Shown here piece by piece: positions 1-6,225 of a stretch of DNA of 7,024 nucleotides (its first letter is position 1; the number at the start of each line of letters is the position of its first letter). Source of the stretch: Magnetococcales bacterium (GTDB lineage Bacteria; Pseudomonadota; Magnetococcia; Magnetococcales; DC0425bin3); assembly GCA_015229045.1 (NCBI GenBank), contig JADGCJ010000167.1, forward strand, positions 1 through 7,024, written 5' to 3'. The notes beneath the pieces are model-generated. The model had not been told where the DNA came from. It made no database searches and saw nothing but the letters and a program-made list of their open reading frames with translations. Made by a program: the position numbers and the translations under genes.

Positions 1-90
1 CCCAATAAAGTCTTTCATGTCACCCCTTTTTCCCGATCACAAAAAAACGACGTGTCCCAAAGTAGACGCGGTTTAAATGCGATTGCCCTG
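1..90 (-). mobile_element. Edge-truncated copy of the MITE-like inverted-repeat element
   Basis: Read on the minus strand from 90 down to 1, this stretch matches 1662-1749 on the plus strand. The first 51 bases (90 to 40 against 1662-1712) differ at one position. A small length difference follows, and similarity then continues through GACATGAAAGA to the window edge. It starts with the same terminal CAGGGCAATCGCATTTAAAC as the complete element and is therefore a second copy in opposite orientation, with its other end outside the window. If the element makes 10-bp duplications, the bases flanking this end are 91-100 (GGATATGACC), and the partner copy would lie off the left edge. It contains no coding sequence. 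The element end lies 17 bases beyond the stop codon of the cyclase/cold-shock gene, so it may also serve as part of that gene's 3' region. Confidence 0.7.
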
Positions 91-106
91 GGATATGACC
101 GGGGAT

Positions 107-1570
107 TCAACCAGACGAAGGGGGATCATGACGGTTGATTTTGTGAATTTCCTGAGCGCGATAGGTGCCATCCCGGCCTGGAGAGACGTAAAAGCTGATG
201 ACATCTCCCTGTTGGAGGACATCATCGGGATTGGTCAGCTCCGAAACATGCAGATAGATGTTGTTGCGGCGGCATTTGGCAAAGCCGTACCCCTTGTCGA
301 CAAAGTAGGTGGTAACAATGGCCTGCTCGGTGTCGCCAATGCCAAGTTCGTCGCCGATGGCGGCGAGATCGACGAGAGTCTGACTGTCGGGAAGGGTAAC
401 CTCCGTGGCGATCAGTCCCTCGGTTTCCGACCCCGAACCCATGGTGAACTCTACCAGACTGCCGACCTGGATGGTCGTCATATTTGGGAGTTGTCCGGGG
501 AGGATATGGAATGAAACAGGGCTGTCGTCATGGTCGCGGACGATAACCCGACCGCTACCATCCGATTCGAGGGCATCAACCTCTCCCTGCATGCGGCTGC
601 CCATGATCAGGACCGAGCAGGCTTGCGGACGCCCGCCCTTGCCCGGCTGGATGGTAAAACAGACATGGTCGTGCTCTTTCAAGGAATTTTGTGAAATTAC
701 ATAAGTCATGTGAACATAAATCTCGGCATACTGGTCATGCTCGGTATAGAATTGGATGAAGCCGAATCCACGCTCCTTCTTGAAGGCGGTCACCCTGCCG
801 AAATGACGCACTCCGGAGGAGGGTGGGCAGGTCGTCGCACTCGTGGCGAGAGAGGGCGGGGAAGAGATGACAGCATGACCGGCAAGGGTACTGACTGCCT
901 GTTTGAAGCCGGATCCGGTCTCGCCAGGGTGGAGCGTGTGCGGCAGGCGTGGCGCGATGGGGAGTGTGGTCAGATACTCGAAGTCATGAGCCTGCCAAAA
1001 AAACGCAAAAAAATCCGGGTACGGATAAGGGAAAGAGGCCGGGGGGGGAGTGCGCTGAAAATAGGCATCGAACGGCCGTCCCTGCTCTCTGCCAGCTCGG
1101 GAACCAGACCATGTGTGTGGCTGTCGGTCGCAGGTGGCGCGAAGTTCCCGATGGGTGTTTCCGTCCAGAATGATGGCATTGCCGTGAGCCTGTTCGGCGA
1201 GTCTGGCAGCCTGCTCGACGACGGCCCCCAAAAAATCCTGCGAGCCATCAGGCATGGTGCATACGTGAACGGGTCCGGTGGCAATACCGATTTTGCAGTA
1301 AAAACGCCAACGCCCCGACGTATGTTGCCCTTCAATCTCCTCCTGAATGGCCACGGCCGCCAAAAGGGCGGGCATGGCCTGATCGAATACACCCATGACA
1401 CCCGTGCGAATCCATTTGTGGACGCGTCCATGTTGACGGTTCACAATCGTATAAAGATCCTGATAAAAATCCAGAAGAACAGGAATTTTTTGGTTGTCCG
1501 TGCGGGGATCCGGCCATTGGGCGGAGTCATGAATTTTGACAAACAGAAGGCTTTTATTGATTATCTGCAT
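107..1570 (-). CDS. Degenerate class III cyclase domain fused to three cold-shock/OB-like domains
   Basis: A 487-residue protein of unusual architecture. Residues ~5-172 resemble the class III adenylate/guanylate cyclase homology domain: a VMGVFD strand after KWIRTG (52-57), KIGIATGPV (93-101), and DFLGAVVEQAARLAEQAHG (112-130), matching the family's D-x-xG-x-xVNxAARL block. By eye both metal-binding Asp positions are replaced (Lys12 in FVKI; Thr56 where IGDG is usual), and the catalytic Asn is Glu119. Asp112 and Arg123 remain, so catalysis is doubtful. Residues 173-255 form a Pro-rich linker. Residues 256-320 are a cold-shock domain with RNP1-like KERGFGFI and RNP2-like IYVHMT. Residues ~325-395 look like a third, eroded OB fold (GEV...VSFH...GSLVEF). 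Residues 413-478 are another cold-shock domain (DKGYGFAK, IYLHVS). No signal peptide or membrane segment is seen, so it is probably cytoplasmic and single-stranded nucleic-acid binding. ATG at 1570 is the first start after an in-frame TAA; no clear Shine-Dalgarno precedes it. It is divergent from rlmB. Domain identities are good; biological role is unknown. Confidence 0.85.
   Translation of the reverse strand: MQIINKSLLFVKIHDSAQWPDPRTDNQKIPVLLDFYQDLYTIVNRQHGRVHKWIRTGVMGVFDQAMPALLAAVAIQEEIEGQHTSGRWRFYCKIGIATGPVHVCTMPDGSQDFLGAVVEQAARLAEQAHGNAIILDGNTHRELRATCDRQPHTWSGSRAGREQGRPFDAYFQRTPPPASFPYPYPDFFAFFWQAHDFEYLTTLPIAPRLPHTLHPGETGSGFKQAVSTLAGHAVISSPPSLATSATTCPPSSGVRHFGRVTAFKKERGFGFIQFYTEHDQYAEIYVHMTYVISQNSLKEHDHVCFTIQPGKGGRPQACSVLIMGSRMQGEVDALESDGSGRVIVRDHDDSPVSFHILPGQLPNMTTIQVGSLVEFTMGSGSETEGLIATEVTLPDSQTLVDLAAIGDELGIGDTEQAIVTTYFVDKGYGFAKCRRNNIYLHVSELTNPDDVLQQGDVISFYVSPGRDGTYRAQEIHKINRHDPPSSG
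997..1048. repeat. Cluster of three homopolymer tracts in the interdomain linker
   Basis: Within 52 bases there are two runs of seven A (997-1003 and 1007-1013, separated by CGC) and one run of eight G (1041-1048). On the coding strand they read as T7, T7 and C8, encoding DFFAFFW and the PPP of RTPPPAS, around residues 174-191. They lie exactly between the cyclase-like half and the cold-shock half of the 107-1570 gene. Such runs are prone to replication slippage. A one-base change would separate the N-terminal domain from the RNA-binding domains. Confidence 0.6.
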
Positions 1571-1603
1571 GAGCGTTATTTAAAATCTGGAGTCCCCGGT
1601 GTG

Positions 1604-1615
1604 CCCCGCGCGGGG
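1604..1615. promoter_or_regulatory. Perfect GC palindrome upstream of the cyclase/cold-shock gene
   Basis: CCCCGCGCGGGG is a perfect 12-base palindrome lying 34-45 bases upstream of the ATG at 1570. Its place in the likely 5' leader or promoter of the minus-strand gene makes an operator or a leader hairpin possible. No T-run follows on either strand, so a terminator is unlikely. The symmetry is directly seen; any regulatory role is inference. Confidence 0.3.
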
Positions 1616-1661
1616 TTATCTCTAGCACGACCCCCCAAGGAATGCCATGGATGCCGCATGG

Positions 1662-1870
1662 CAGGGCAATCGCATTTAAACCGCGTCCACTTTGGGACAC
1701 GTCGTTTTTTTGTTCGGAAAAAGATGTTGACATGAAAGATTTTATCGGGGCTTCGCCCCAAACCCCACCAGGACTCTGTCCTGGACCTGCCAGGGAGCCA
1801 GCCCCCTGGACCCCGATGCCAAAAAACGATCATGGCCTCGGGTGTACCAGTTTCAAATGCGATTGCCTTG
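1662..1870 (+). mobile_element. MITE-like non-autonomous element, 209 bp
   Basis: The left end CAGGGCAATCGCATTTAAAC (1662-1681) and the reverse complement of the right end (1850-1870, CAAGGCAATCGCATTTGAAA...) form ~20-bp imperfect terminal inverted repeats with about three mismatches. The element is bordered by perfect 10-bp direct repeats, has no coding capacity, and a second copy in inverse orientation starts at base 90. This is the signature of a miniature inverted-repeat transposable element moved in trans by a transposase encoded elsewhere. The ~20-bp ends starting with CA plus a 10-bp duplication are compatible with IS4-type elements, but that assignment is from memory and weak. The interior contains a GC-rich cloverleaf-like module (1744-1817). 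It sits 37 bases upstream of the rlmB start in the divergent intergenic region, so it may affect promoters on either side. Confidence 0.7.
1744..1817. repeat. Cloverleaf-like GC-rich intergenic repeat module
   Basis: This 74-base block can fold into nested arms. An outer 7-bp stem pairs ATCGGGG (1744-1750) with CCCCGAT (1811-1817). Inside it lie a perfect 7-bp hairpin CCAGGAC/GTCCTGG (1768-1784, 3-base loop) and a 6-bp hairpin CCAGGG/CCCTGG (1790-1809). An alternative hairpin GGGGC/GCCCC (1747-1759) competes with the outer stem. Part of it recurs inverted at 6992-7012 without the MITE ends, so the module seems able to occur on its own. It is likely a dispersed genomic repeat. Nothing marks it as a tRNA: there is no T-loop or anticodon arm. 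Confidence 0.6.
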
Positions 1871-1897
1871 TGCCGCATGGTACGCCACCCCACAGGC

Positions 1898-1902
1898 AAG
1901 GA
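1898..1902 (+). promoter_or_regulatory. Ribosome-binding site deciding the rlmB start
   Basis: AAGGA at 1898-1902 lies five bases before ATG 1908, a normal spacing. It argues against the in-frame ATG at 1902, which overlaps it, and against the ATG at 1842, which lies inside the MITE-like element. Confidence 0.55.
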
Positions 1903-1907
1903 TGACA

Positions 1908-2660
1908 ATGAAAACCCCGGAAACATGGATTCATGGCATCAACGCGGTTTTGGCCCTGCTGAAAGATCCCCATCGGGTTGTGCCGACGGTGACAGTTGTC
2001 GATGGATCGCGCAACCCCCGCCTGCACGAAGTGGTGCAACTGGCCAGGAATCGACAGGCCCGTCTGCGTTTTGTCGATCGTCCGTCCCTGGATCGACTCA
2101 CGGGTTGCAAAGAGCATCAGGGGGTGGCTGCCCACGTCCTGCCGCGTCCCCAACCGCAATGGTCCGATCTTGTGGAACAACTCCCCCGATTGCCAGCTCC
2201 CCTGCTCCTCCTTTTGGATGGCATTGAAGATCCGCACAATCTGGGGGCCATTCTGCGCAGCGCGGCTGCTTTTGGCGTGACGGCTGTGGTGCAGACCAGG
2301 GATCGTTGCGCGCCTCTCACCCCGGCGGCTGAAAAAGCTGCCGCCGGAGCCACGGCGCACATCGATCTGGTTCGTGTCACCAACCTGGCCCAGGCCCTGG
2401 AAGAGTTGCGGCAAATGTTCATTCCCATCTATGGTCTGGAAGGGTTGGCCGAGACCACCCTGTCCGAAGTCGATCTGACCTCGCCCCTGGCCCTGGTGAT
2501 GGGTGGAGAAAGCAACGGTCTGCGCCGTTTGACCCGGGAGAAATGCGACAGACTGCTTGCCATTCCCATGGCTGGAGGTGTTGGATCTCTCAATGTTTCC
2601 GTGGCGACTGGGGTTGCTCTGTATGAGGCTTTTCGGCAACGCAAGGCTGGTACGTTGTAG
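1908..2660 (+). CDS. rlmB: 23S rRNA (guanosine-2'-O-)-methyltransferase RlmB, TrmH/SpoU family
   Basis: A 250-residue SPOUT-class methyltransferase that would use S-adenosylmethionine to 2'-O-methylate a guanosine, in RlmB G2251 of 23S rRNA in the large-subunit peptidyl-transferase region. The N-terminal substrate-binding part starts with WIHGINAVLALL (7-18) and contains the KEHQGVAAHV block (68-77). The catalytic knot carries the three SpoU motifs: NLGAILRSA (111-119, Arg117), VMGGESNGL (197-205, Glu201) and IPMAGGVGSLNVSVATG (219-235). The ending YEAFRQR matches the family's usual C-terminus and the length fits RlmB (~245 aa), so the gene looks intact. The ATG at 1908 is chosen because AAGGA precedes it at good spacing; the reading frame is open upstream to 1842 but only by running through the MITE-like element. 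Its stop codon falls inside a degenerate copy of an inverted-repeat end (2657-2685). RlmB rather than the related TrmH-family MRM-type enzymes is the best match. Confidence 0.93.
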   Translation: MKTPETWIHGINAVLALLKDPHRVVPTVTVVDGSRNPRLHEVVQLARNRQARLRFVDRPSLDRLTGCKEHQGVAAHVLPRPQPQWSDLVEQLPRLPAPLLLLLDGIEDPHNLGAILRSAAAFGVTAVVQTRDRCAPLTPAAEKAAAGATAHIDLVRVTNLAQALEELRQMFIPIYGLEGLAETTLSEVDLTSPLALVMGGESNGLRRLTREKCDRLLAIPMAGGVGSLNVSVATGVALYEAFRQRKAGTL

Positions 2661-2685
2661 ACGCAGTTTAGATACAATTGTCCTG
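2657..2685 (-). repeat. Degenerate inverted-repeat end overlapping the rlmB stop codon
   Basis: The reverse complement of these 29 bases matches the left end of the MITE-like element (1662-1690) at 23 of 29 positions and the left-edge copy (90-62) at 24 of 29. Every difference is a transition. The rlmB TAG (2658-2660) lies within it. It is oriented so that its body would lie to the left, over rlmB, making an inverted pair with 1662-1690. Flanks 1652-1661 and 2686-2695 are not direct repeats. Confidence 0.5.
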
Positions 2686-2806
2686 ATGCCACCCATCCTG
2701 ATCGACGGAGCGGTGTATTTTCAATCGGGTTTTTCTCCCTGTTTCGCGCTGGCCCCGGAACGTGTAGAGTAGAGGGCATGTCTCAACCCTGTGCTGGGAG
2801 GTGATC
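2686..2806. other. Intergenic region between rlmB and the 731-aa gene
   Basis: This gap probably holds the end of the rlmB transcript and the promoter of the next gene. A weak candidate terminator is CCTGAT (2697-2702) pairing with ATCGGG (2724-2729) followed by TTTTT (2730-2734), but its 21-base loop makes it doubtful. I see no convincing -35/-10 pair. A strong ribosome-binding site, GGGAGGTGAT (2796-2805), ends the region. Confidence 0.35.
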
Positions 2807-5002
2807 GTGCCCGACGCCGGTTCCGACGACCTTGCTGACCAGGTACGGCAACAAGCCCTGGCTTGGAGCAGCGCCTTTGCCAAGAGCGACCATTTTGCGT
2901 CCCTGAACGATGAGGAACGCCGCTGGTCCGAGGCCGTCGTCCTTGAGTTTGTCCAGGCCATGCAGCGCATTCATGGTCGTCCCCCGCGCCGCTGGACGGC
3001 ACAAAGTCTCACCGAGTGCTGCACCCGGACCCTGCCTGCCCGGGTGGTGGAACAGGATGGTTTTTTCCAGGCTCTGGTCCCGGTCCTGACAGGCTTGATT
3101 GCCTACTTGGCCGCCACCGGGGTCGTGACCAACGGTCCGATCCTGAGCCGTGCCCTGCAACGCGCCCAAAAACACATCCTGGCCCGGGCCGCCGATCCGG
3201 ACCACTGGAACATGACCAAAACCCTGCTGACCCACGCCGTCAGCAAGGGGTTTGATCCGACCAATCCCCGGGAGATGGAATCCTTCATCGATCGGATCAA
3301 TGCGGGTGATATCCCCGAGATATTGCCGTTTCCTGGCAAACATTCCCGTCGTTCGACCACACCCGATACCAGCGAGAAGCGCTCGCCCCCTCGCGCAAAA
3401 GATCCGAAAACAGTGGCCAGGCTGCAACTCCTGGTCGATGACATGGCCCGGGATCTGGCCAAGGAAAAACCACCCGGCCTGACTGACGAGCTGGTCACCC
3501 TCCTCGAACAACACCCCGATCTGCTCCTGGACATGCTCTCCATCCTGGCGGCCCAAATGCAGGAAGAGAGGGAAGATGACCTGCTCCTGGATGCCTGGTT
3601 CATCATCCTGGGTTTTCATCTGGAGCAGATCCGTTACGGCGTGGACCGGAACTTTACCTGGGCCAAGGATCTCGTCGCCACCTTTCAGACAGAGACGATC
3701 CGTCTGGCCCGGGAGGGGGGCGTGCCGCCCATGTTTCTCAACGCCATCATGGCTTCCCTGCACGAGGCCCGTCTGCAACCGGAATCGGAACTCTTGGCAA
3801 CCTATGAGACCATCATGGAGAGAGAGGTTCCGGACCACCTGCCAACGGTCGAAGAGATGAAGGGAATGTTTGAAACCCTTTTCTCCAATACCGATGATGA
3901 CCCCTTCCTGATCCATGCCCAAATGGACCGCATGCTGCGTGTGGCCCCCATAGAGATGCAGCACATCCTCCTGCAGGAGATGAGCCGACTGTCAACTCCA
4001 GCCGTTTCGGAGGCCCTGGCCCTGTTGATTCTGCATCCGCAGGCTCCTTTGCGTCAGGCCACCAGGGAGCTGTTGTCCCGCTCCTCCGCCGGGATCACGC
4101 CGAACACGGTGCGCCGTCTGATCGTGTCGCGCAACTGGCTCCCCTCCCCTGAAAGAACCCTTTTGGACCAGACCATCCGCTCCGCCCGGCAACAGGGCAC
4201 TCCCTGCGCCCAGTGGCCGGGAGGGGAGCCGGTCATCAATCGCTACGCCCTGACCATGGATGGGGGTGGCGCCATGGGTTTTTTCCTGCTCTCCAGGGTT
4301 GATTCCCGGCAGCGTCTCAGTTCAGTGCTGGCCAAACGCGACGTCGGCATCATGGACGCCTGGAGCGGCGATGCCATCTCACCCTCCACCATGCGCCGAC
4401 AACTGCGCGATCAAATTTTGGAAGAGGGGTTCCAAACCGTGTCTGCCACCTTTTCCACTCTGGTGGTCAAACACCACCTGCACAGCGGACTGGGACAGGA
4501 TCTTCCCCCTCCGGCCGGGTTGTTGCAGGTCGCCGAGACCGTTGCCGCCACCGACTGGCAGCCTGAACCTCTCGATTTTGCCGAATGGTTGTCTGTCATT
4601 TGCGGTTCGTCCGATCGGAGTGCCGGTCCGGATGCCGCTGTCATTCAATCCAGTCACATCTGGTCCCAGAACCTGGATATAACGCACTCCTGGTTCATGG
4701 AGAGCCAATCCCTGGTCGATTACCTGCATGCTCATCGCAGCAAGCGTTCCGCCGTCCTTCTGACAGGCATTCTCAGGGAGTTTTTTGAACCAGCCCGGCA
4801 AGAATGGGCGGAGCGGTTTGCCTGGACTGCCTTGTGGCTTCATGAACAGCCGCTCAACAAAGGAAAACATCACCCCCTGGCCCGCAACTTTGCGCTTCTG
4901 TCGCAACACCTCTTTCAAGGGCATCCCCTGGAAAAGATTCCTCTGATGGATCTTCTGGCTCGCAACACCATCGAAGCCTCGCGCTCCTCGCATGCGTTCT
5001 GA
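2807..5002 (+). CDS. Large helical protein of unknown function with a C-terminal MDGGGAMGF-containing domain
   Basis: I do not recognise this 731-residue protein with confidence. The start is GTG 2807, five bases after GGAGG (2797-2801) within a near-perfect anti-16S match; GTG 2801 overlaps that site and is less likely. There is no signal peptide, membrane segment or obvious catalytic motif. Three regions can be seen. Residues ~1-172 are a helical domain with conserved-looking WTAQSL, LPARVV and GFFQALVPVLTGLIAYLAATGVV. Residues 173-202 are a Pro/Ser/Arg/Lys-rich linker. Residues ~203-465 are helical, with a HEAT-like stretch at ~385-465 (STPAVSEALALLILHPQAPLRQATRELLSR). Residues ~470-600 look alpha/beta, with VINRYALTMDGGGAMGFFLLSR (476-497) and a following VGIMDAW; the rest is helical. 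The build suggests a scaffold or adaptor rather than an enzyme, which is inference. It lies 146 bases after rlmB, so separate transcription is likely, and it converges on 5034-6221. Confidence 0.85.
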   Translation: MPDAGSDDLADQVRQQALAWSSAFAKSDHFASLNDEERRWSEAVVLEFVQAMQRIHGRPPRRWTAQSLTECCTRTLPARVVEQDGFFQALVPVLTGLIAYLAATGVVTNGPILSRALQRAQKHILARAADPDHWNMTKTLLTHAVSKGFDPTNPREMESFIDRINAGDIPEILPFPGKHSRRSTTPDTSEKRSPPRAKDPKTVARLQLLVDDMARDLAKEKPPGLTDELVTLLEQHPDLLLDMLSILAAQMQEEREDDLLLDAWFIILGFHLEQIRYGVDRNFTWAKDLVATFQTETIRLAREGGVPPMFLNAIMASLHEARLQPESELLATYETIMEREVPDHLPTVEEMKGMFETLFSNTDDDPFLIHAQMDRMLRVAPIEMQHILLQEMSRLSTPAVSEALALLILHPQAPLRQATRELLSRSSAGITPNTVRRLIVSRNWLPSPERTLLDQTIRSARQQGTPCAQWPGGEPVINRYALTMDGGGAMGFFLLSRVDSRQRLSSVLAKRDVGIMDAWSGDAISPSTMRRQLRDQILEEGFQTVSATFSTLVVKHHLHSGLGQDLPPPAGLLQVAETVAATDWQPEPLDFAEWLSVICGSSDRSAGPDAAVIQSSHIWSQNLDITHSWFMESQSLVDYLHAHRSKRSAVLLTGILREFFEPARQEWAERFAWTALWLHEQPLNKGKHHPLARNFALLSQHLFQGHPLEKIPLMDLLARNTIEASRSSHAF

Positions 5003-5033
5003 TATCGATTTGCATTCATCATGCGGTCGGGCA
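5003..5033. other. Short convergent gap without a clear terminator
   Basis: Only 31 bases separate the two convergent stop codons. CGCATG (4989-4994) and CATGCG (5020-5025) could pair, but the loop is long and there is no T-run on either strand. I see no intrinsic terminator, so overlapping convergent transcripts or factor-dependent termination are possible. Confidence 0.4.
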
Positions 5034-6221
5034 TCAATGGGTGGATGTTTTCTTTTCCGGGCCACACCCTTGCGGGTCGGCCTTGAAGGCATCGATACCC
5101 ACCTCCCCGAGTTTTTGCAAATAGCAGGCATAGTGGTTGGCCCAGGTGAGGGCGCGTTGGTCGGCAAGAATACCGGGCACGTTGGTGATTTCGGCCGAGG
5201 CAATGTCAAGACGCTCCACGTTCAGGCCGGTCATCAAGGCATGCACGAGCAGCATGTCTGTCACCAACGTGGAGACGAGGTGCGGTACACAAAGGGGATG
5301 CGCCGTTTTTTCCCGACAACCATCCAGCAGGGTGACGATGGCCAGATCGTCTTGCGTTGCCAACAAGGCGATGGCCTCACCCAGGGCGGCACGGCTCAGT
5401 CCCTGCGCATCCACGGTTGGCGCGATCCAATGGCGCTCATTGGCCAGGTAGTGCATGGCCGGATGGATGGCCTTGACGACCGGCGGCGAGATCGCAGTCA
5501 GACCCAAACCGCTGCCGAGGATGGCCCTGGCCTCTGCGATCCGGGGATCAAGGAGCTGCGCCACCTCGGCCAGGGCACTTCTGCCCACGGGATTGGGTCG
5601 ACAGAGCGGATCGGGACTCCCCTTGATCTGGGCGCAAAAGAGTCGCCGCCACTCCTTTTGCCCCAATTCGCTTCCCCAACCACCGGATTGACCGGCGATC
5701 TGCATGCTGCCACCGCCGATATCCAAAATGAAGGGGGTCTGCAACGCAGAACCCAGAACCTTCTTGGCTGCGTGATAGCCGTAGGTCCCCTCGACATCCT
5801 GTGGAATGACAAAAAAGGCGACCCGGGTGCGTTGATGAATCTCTCGCAGACTTGCTACCAGATGGGCAGAGCCACCTTGCTGCAGGGCCATGCGCCAGGC
5901 TGAATAGCCGCCTGCCACAGCCTGACACCCTTCCGGCAGACCGGCGGTCTTGGGCAGGGAGATCAGCGCGTCGATCGTTGCATCCAGCGTCTGTTTGATC
6001 TCATGGTTGGGTCGGACGTCGGCCAGATAGTCAATCGCAACCTTGGCAGAGGTTCCTTCGGAGCGATCAGCGCGTAACGCAGGACCGACCCGAATGCCGG
6101 ATGAACCGACGTCAAAGCCGATGTGACAGCCGCTTGCCGGGGCTGTTTCTGGTACGAGCAGAGACCAGCCAAGCACCAGCAACCCGGCGATGACGCGCCG
6201 ACTCCCCCTTTGGGTGATCAT
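5034..6221 (-). CDS. Exported Ppx/GppA-apyrase-like (ASKHA) phosphatase
   Basis: A 395-residue protein of the exopolyphosphatase/GppA/NTP diphosphohydrolase branch of the ASKHA fold, which hydrolyses phosphoanhydride bonds in polyphosphate, (p)ppGpp or nucleotides. Phosphate-1 motif is FDVGSSGIRV (36-45) and phosphate-2 motif is LDIGGGSMQIAG (166-177). Between them AVAGGYSAWRMA (101-112) and VEGTYGY (143-149, candidate catalytic Glu144) occupy the expected places. DVGSSGIR and EGTYGY look somewhat closer to apyrases than to cytosolic Ppx. The N-terminus is a signal peptide: MITQRGSRR, hydrophobic VIAGLLVLGWSLLV, then APASGC, with cleavage probably near residue 30. A lipobox reading at Cys32 is possible but poor (Ala at -3). 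Eight cysteines in total fit disulfides in the periplasm. The start is four bases after the stop of the DUF4337 gene without a strong ribosome-binding site, which points to translational coupling. Normal Ppx/GppA proteins are cytoplasmic, so export is the oddity. The substrate cannot be read from sequence. Confidence 0.85.
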   Translation of the reverse strand: MITQRGSRRVIAGLLVLGWSLLVPETAPASGCHIGFDVGSSGIRVGPALRADRSEGTSAKVAIDYLADVRPNHEIKQTLDATIDALISLPKTAGLPEGCQAVAGGYSAWRMALQQGGSAHLVASLREIHQRTRVAFFVIPQDVEGTYGYHAAKKVLGSALQTPFILDIGGGSMQIAGQSGGWGSELGQKEWRRLFCAQIKGSPDPLCRPNPVGRSALAEVAQLLDPRIAEARAILGSGLGLTAISPPVVKAIHPAMHYLANERHWIAPTVDAQGLSRAALGEAIALLATQDDLAIVTLLDGCREKTAHPLCVPHLVSTLVTDMLLVHALMTGLNVERLDIASAEITNVPGILADQRALTWANHYACYLQKLGEVGIDAFKADPQGCGPEKKTSTH

Positions 6222-6225
6222 GGGG

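Larger units (their letters stand above)
1652..1880. repeat. 10-bp direct repeats flanking the MITE-like element (target-site duplication)
   Basis: TGCCGCATGG occurs at 1652-1661 and again at 1871-1880, directly abutting the two inverted-repeat ends of the element between them. A perfect 10-base direct repeat exactly at both element borders is what transposition into a single TGCCGCATGG site would leave. Removing 1662-1880 would restore a plausible uninterrupted leader running straight to the rlmB ribosome-binding site. Confidence 0.7.

Noticed and set aside
1727..1732. TTGACA -35-like hexamer inside the MITE-like element
   Set aside because: No -10-like hexamer lies 16-18 bases downstream (the spot is in the GC-rich hairpin), and the other element copy has GTGACA.
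710..1735. 341-codon plus-strand open frame opposite the cyclase/cold-shock gene
   Set aside because: It overlaps a minus-strand gene with clear domain motifs, has low-complexity Arg/Gly-rich content and matches no family; it is an antisense shadow in GC-rich DNA.
1744..1817. tRNA or tRNA-like gene suggested by the cloverleaf fold
   Set aside because: There is no T-loop consensus, anticodon arm or acceptor CCA logic, and the segment recurs only as a repeat fragment.
2779..2805. Possible 8-residue upstream peptide (ATG 2779 to TGA 2803-2805) before the 731-aa gene
   Set aside because: Its only upstream purine stretch is too close to the ATG, and the frame is short enough to occur by chance.
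2783..3964. 393-codon minus-strand open frame opposite the 731-aa gene
   Set aside because: Composition (many Gly, Gln, His) is typical of an antisense frame; the plus-strand gene has a strong ribosome-binding site and spans further.
4379..5209. 276-codon minus-strand frame across the convergent gene ends
   Set aside because: It overlaps both the 731-aa gene and the exported phosphatase and shows no domain.
4992..5903. 303-codon plus-strand frame opposite the phosphatase gene
   Set aside because: Antisense to a gene with intact phosphate-binding motifs; no recognisable motif of its own.
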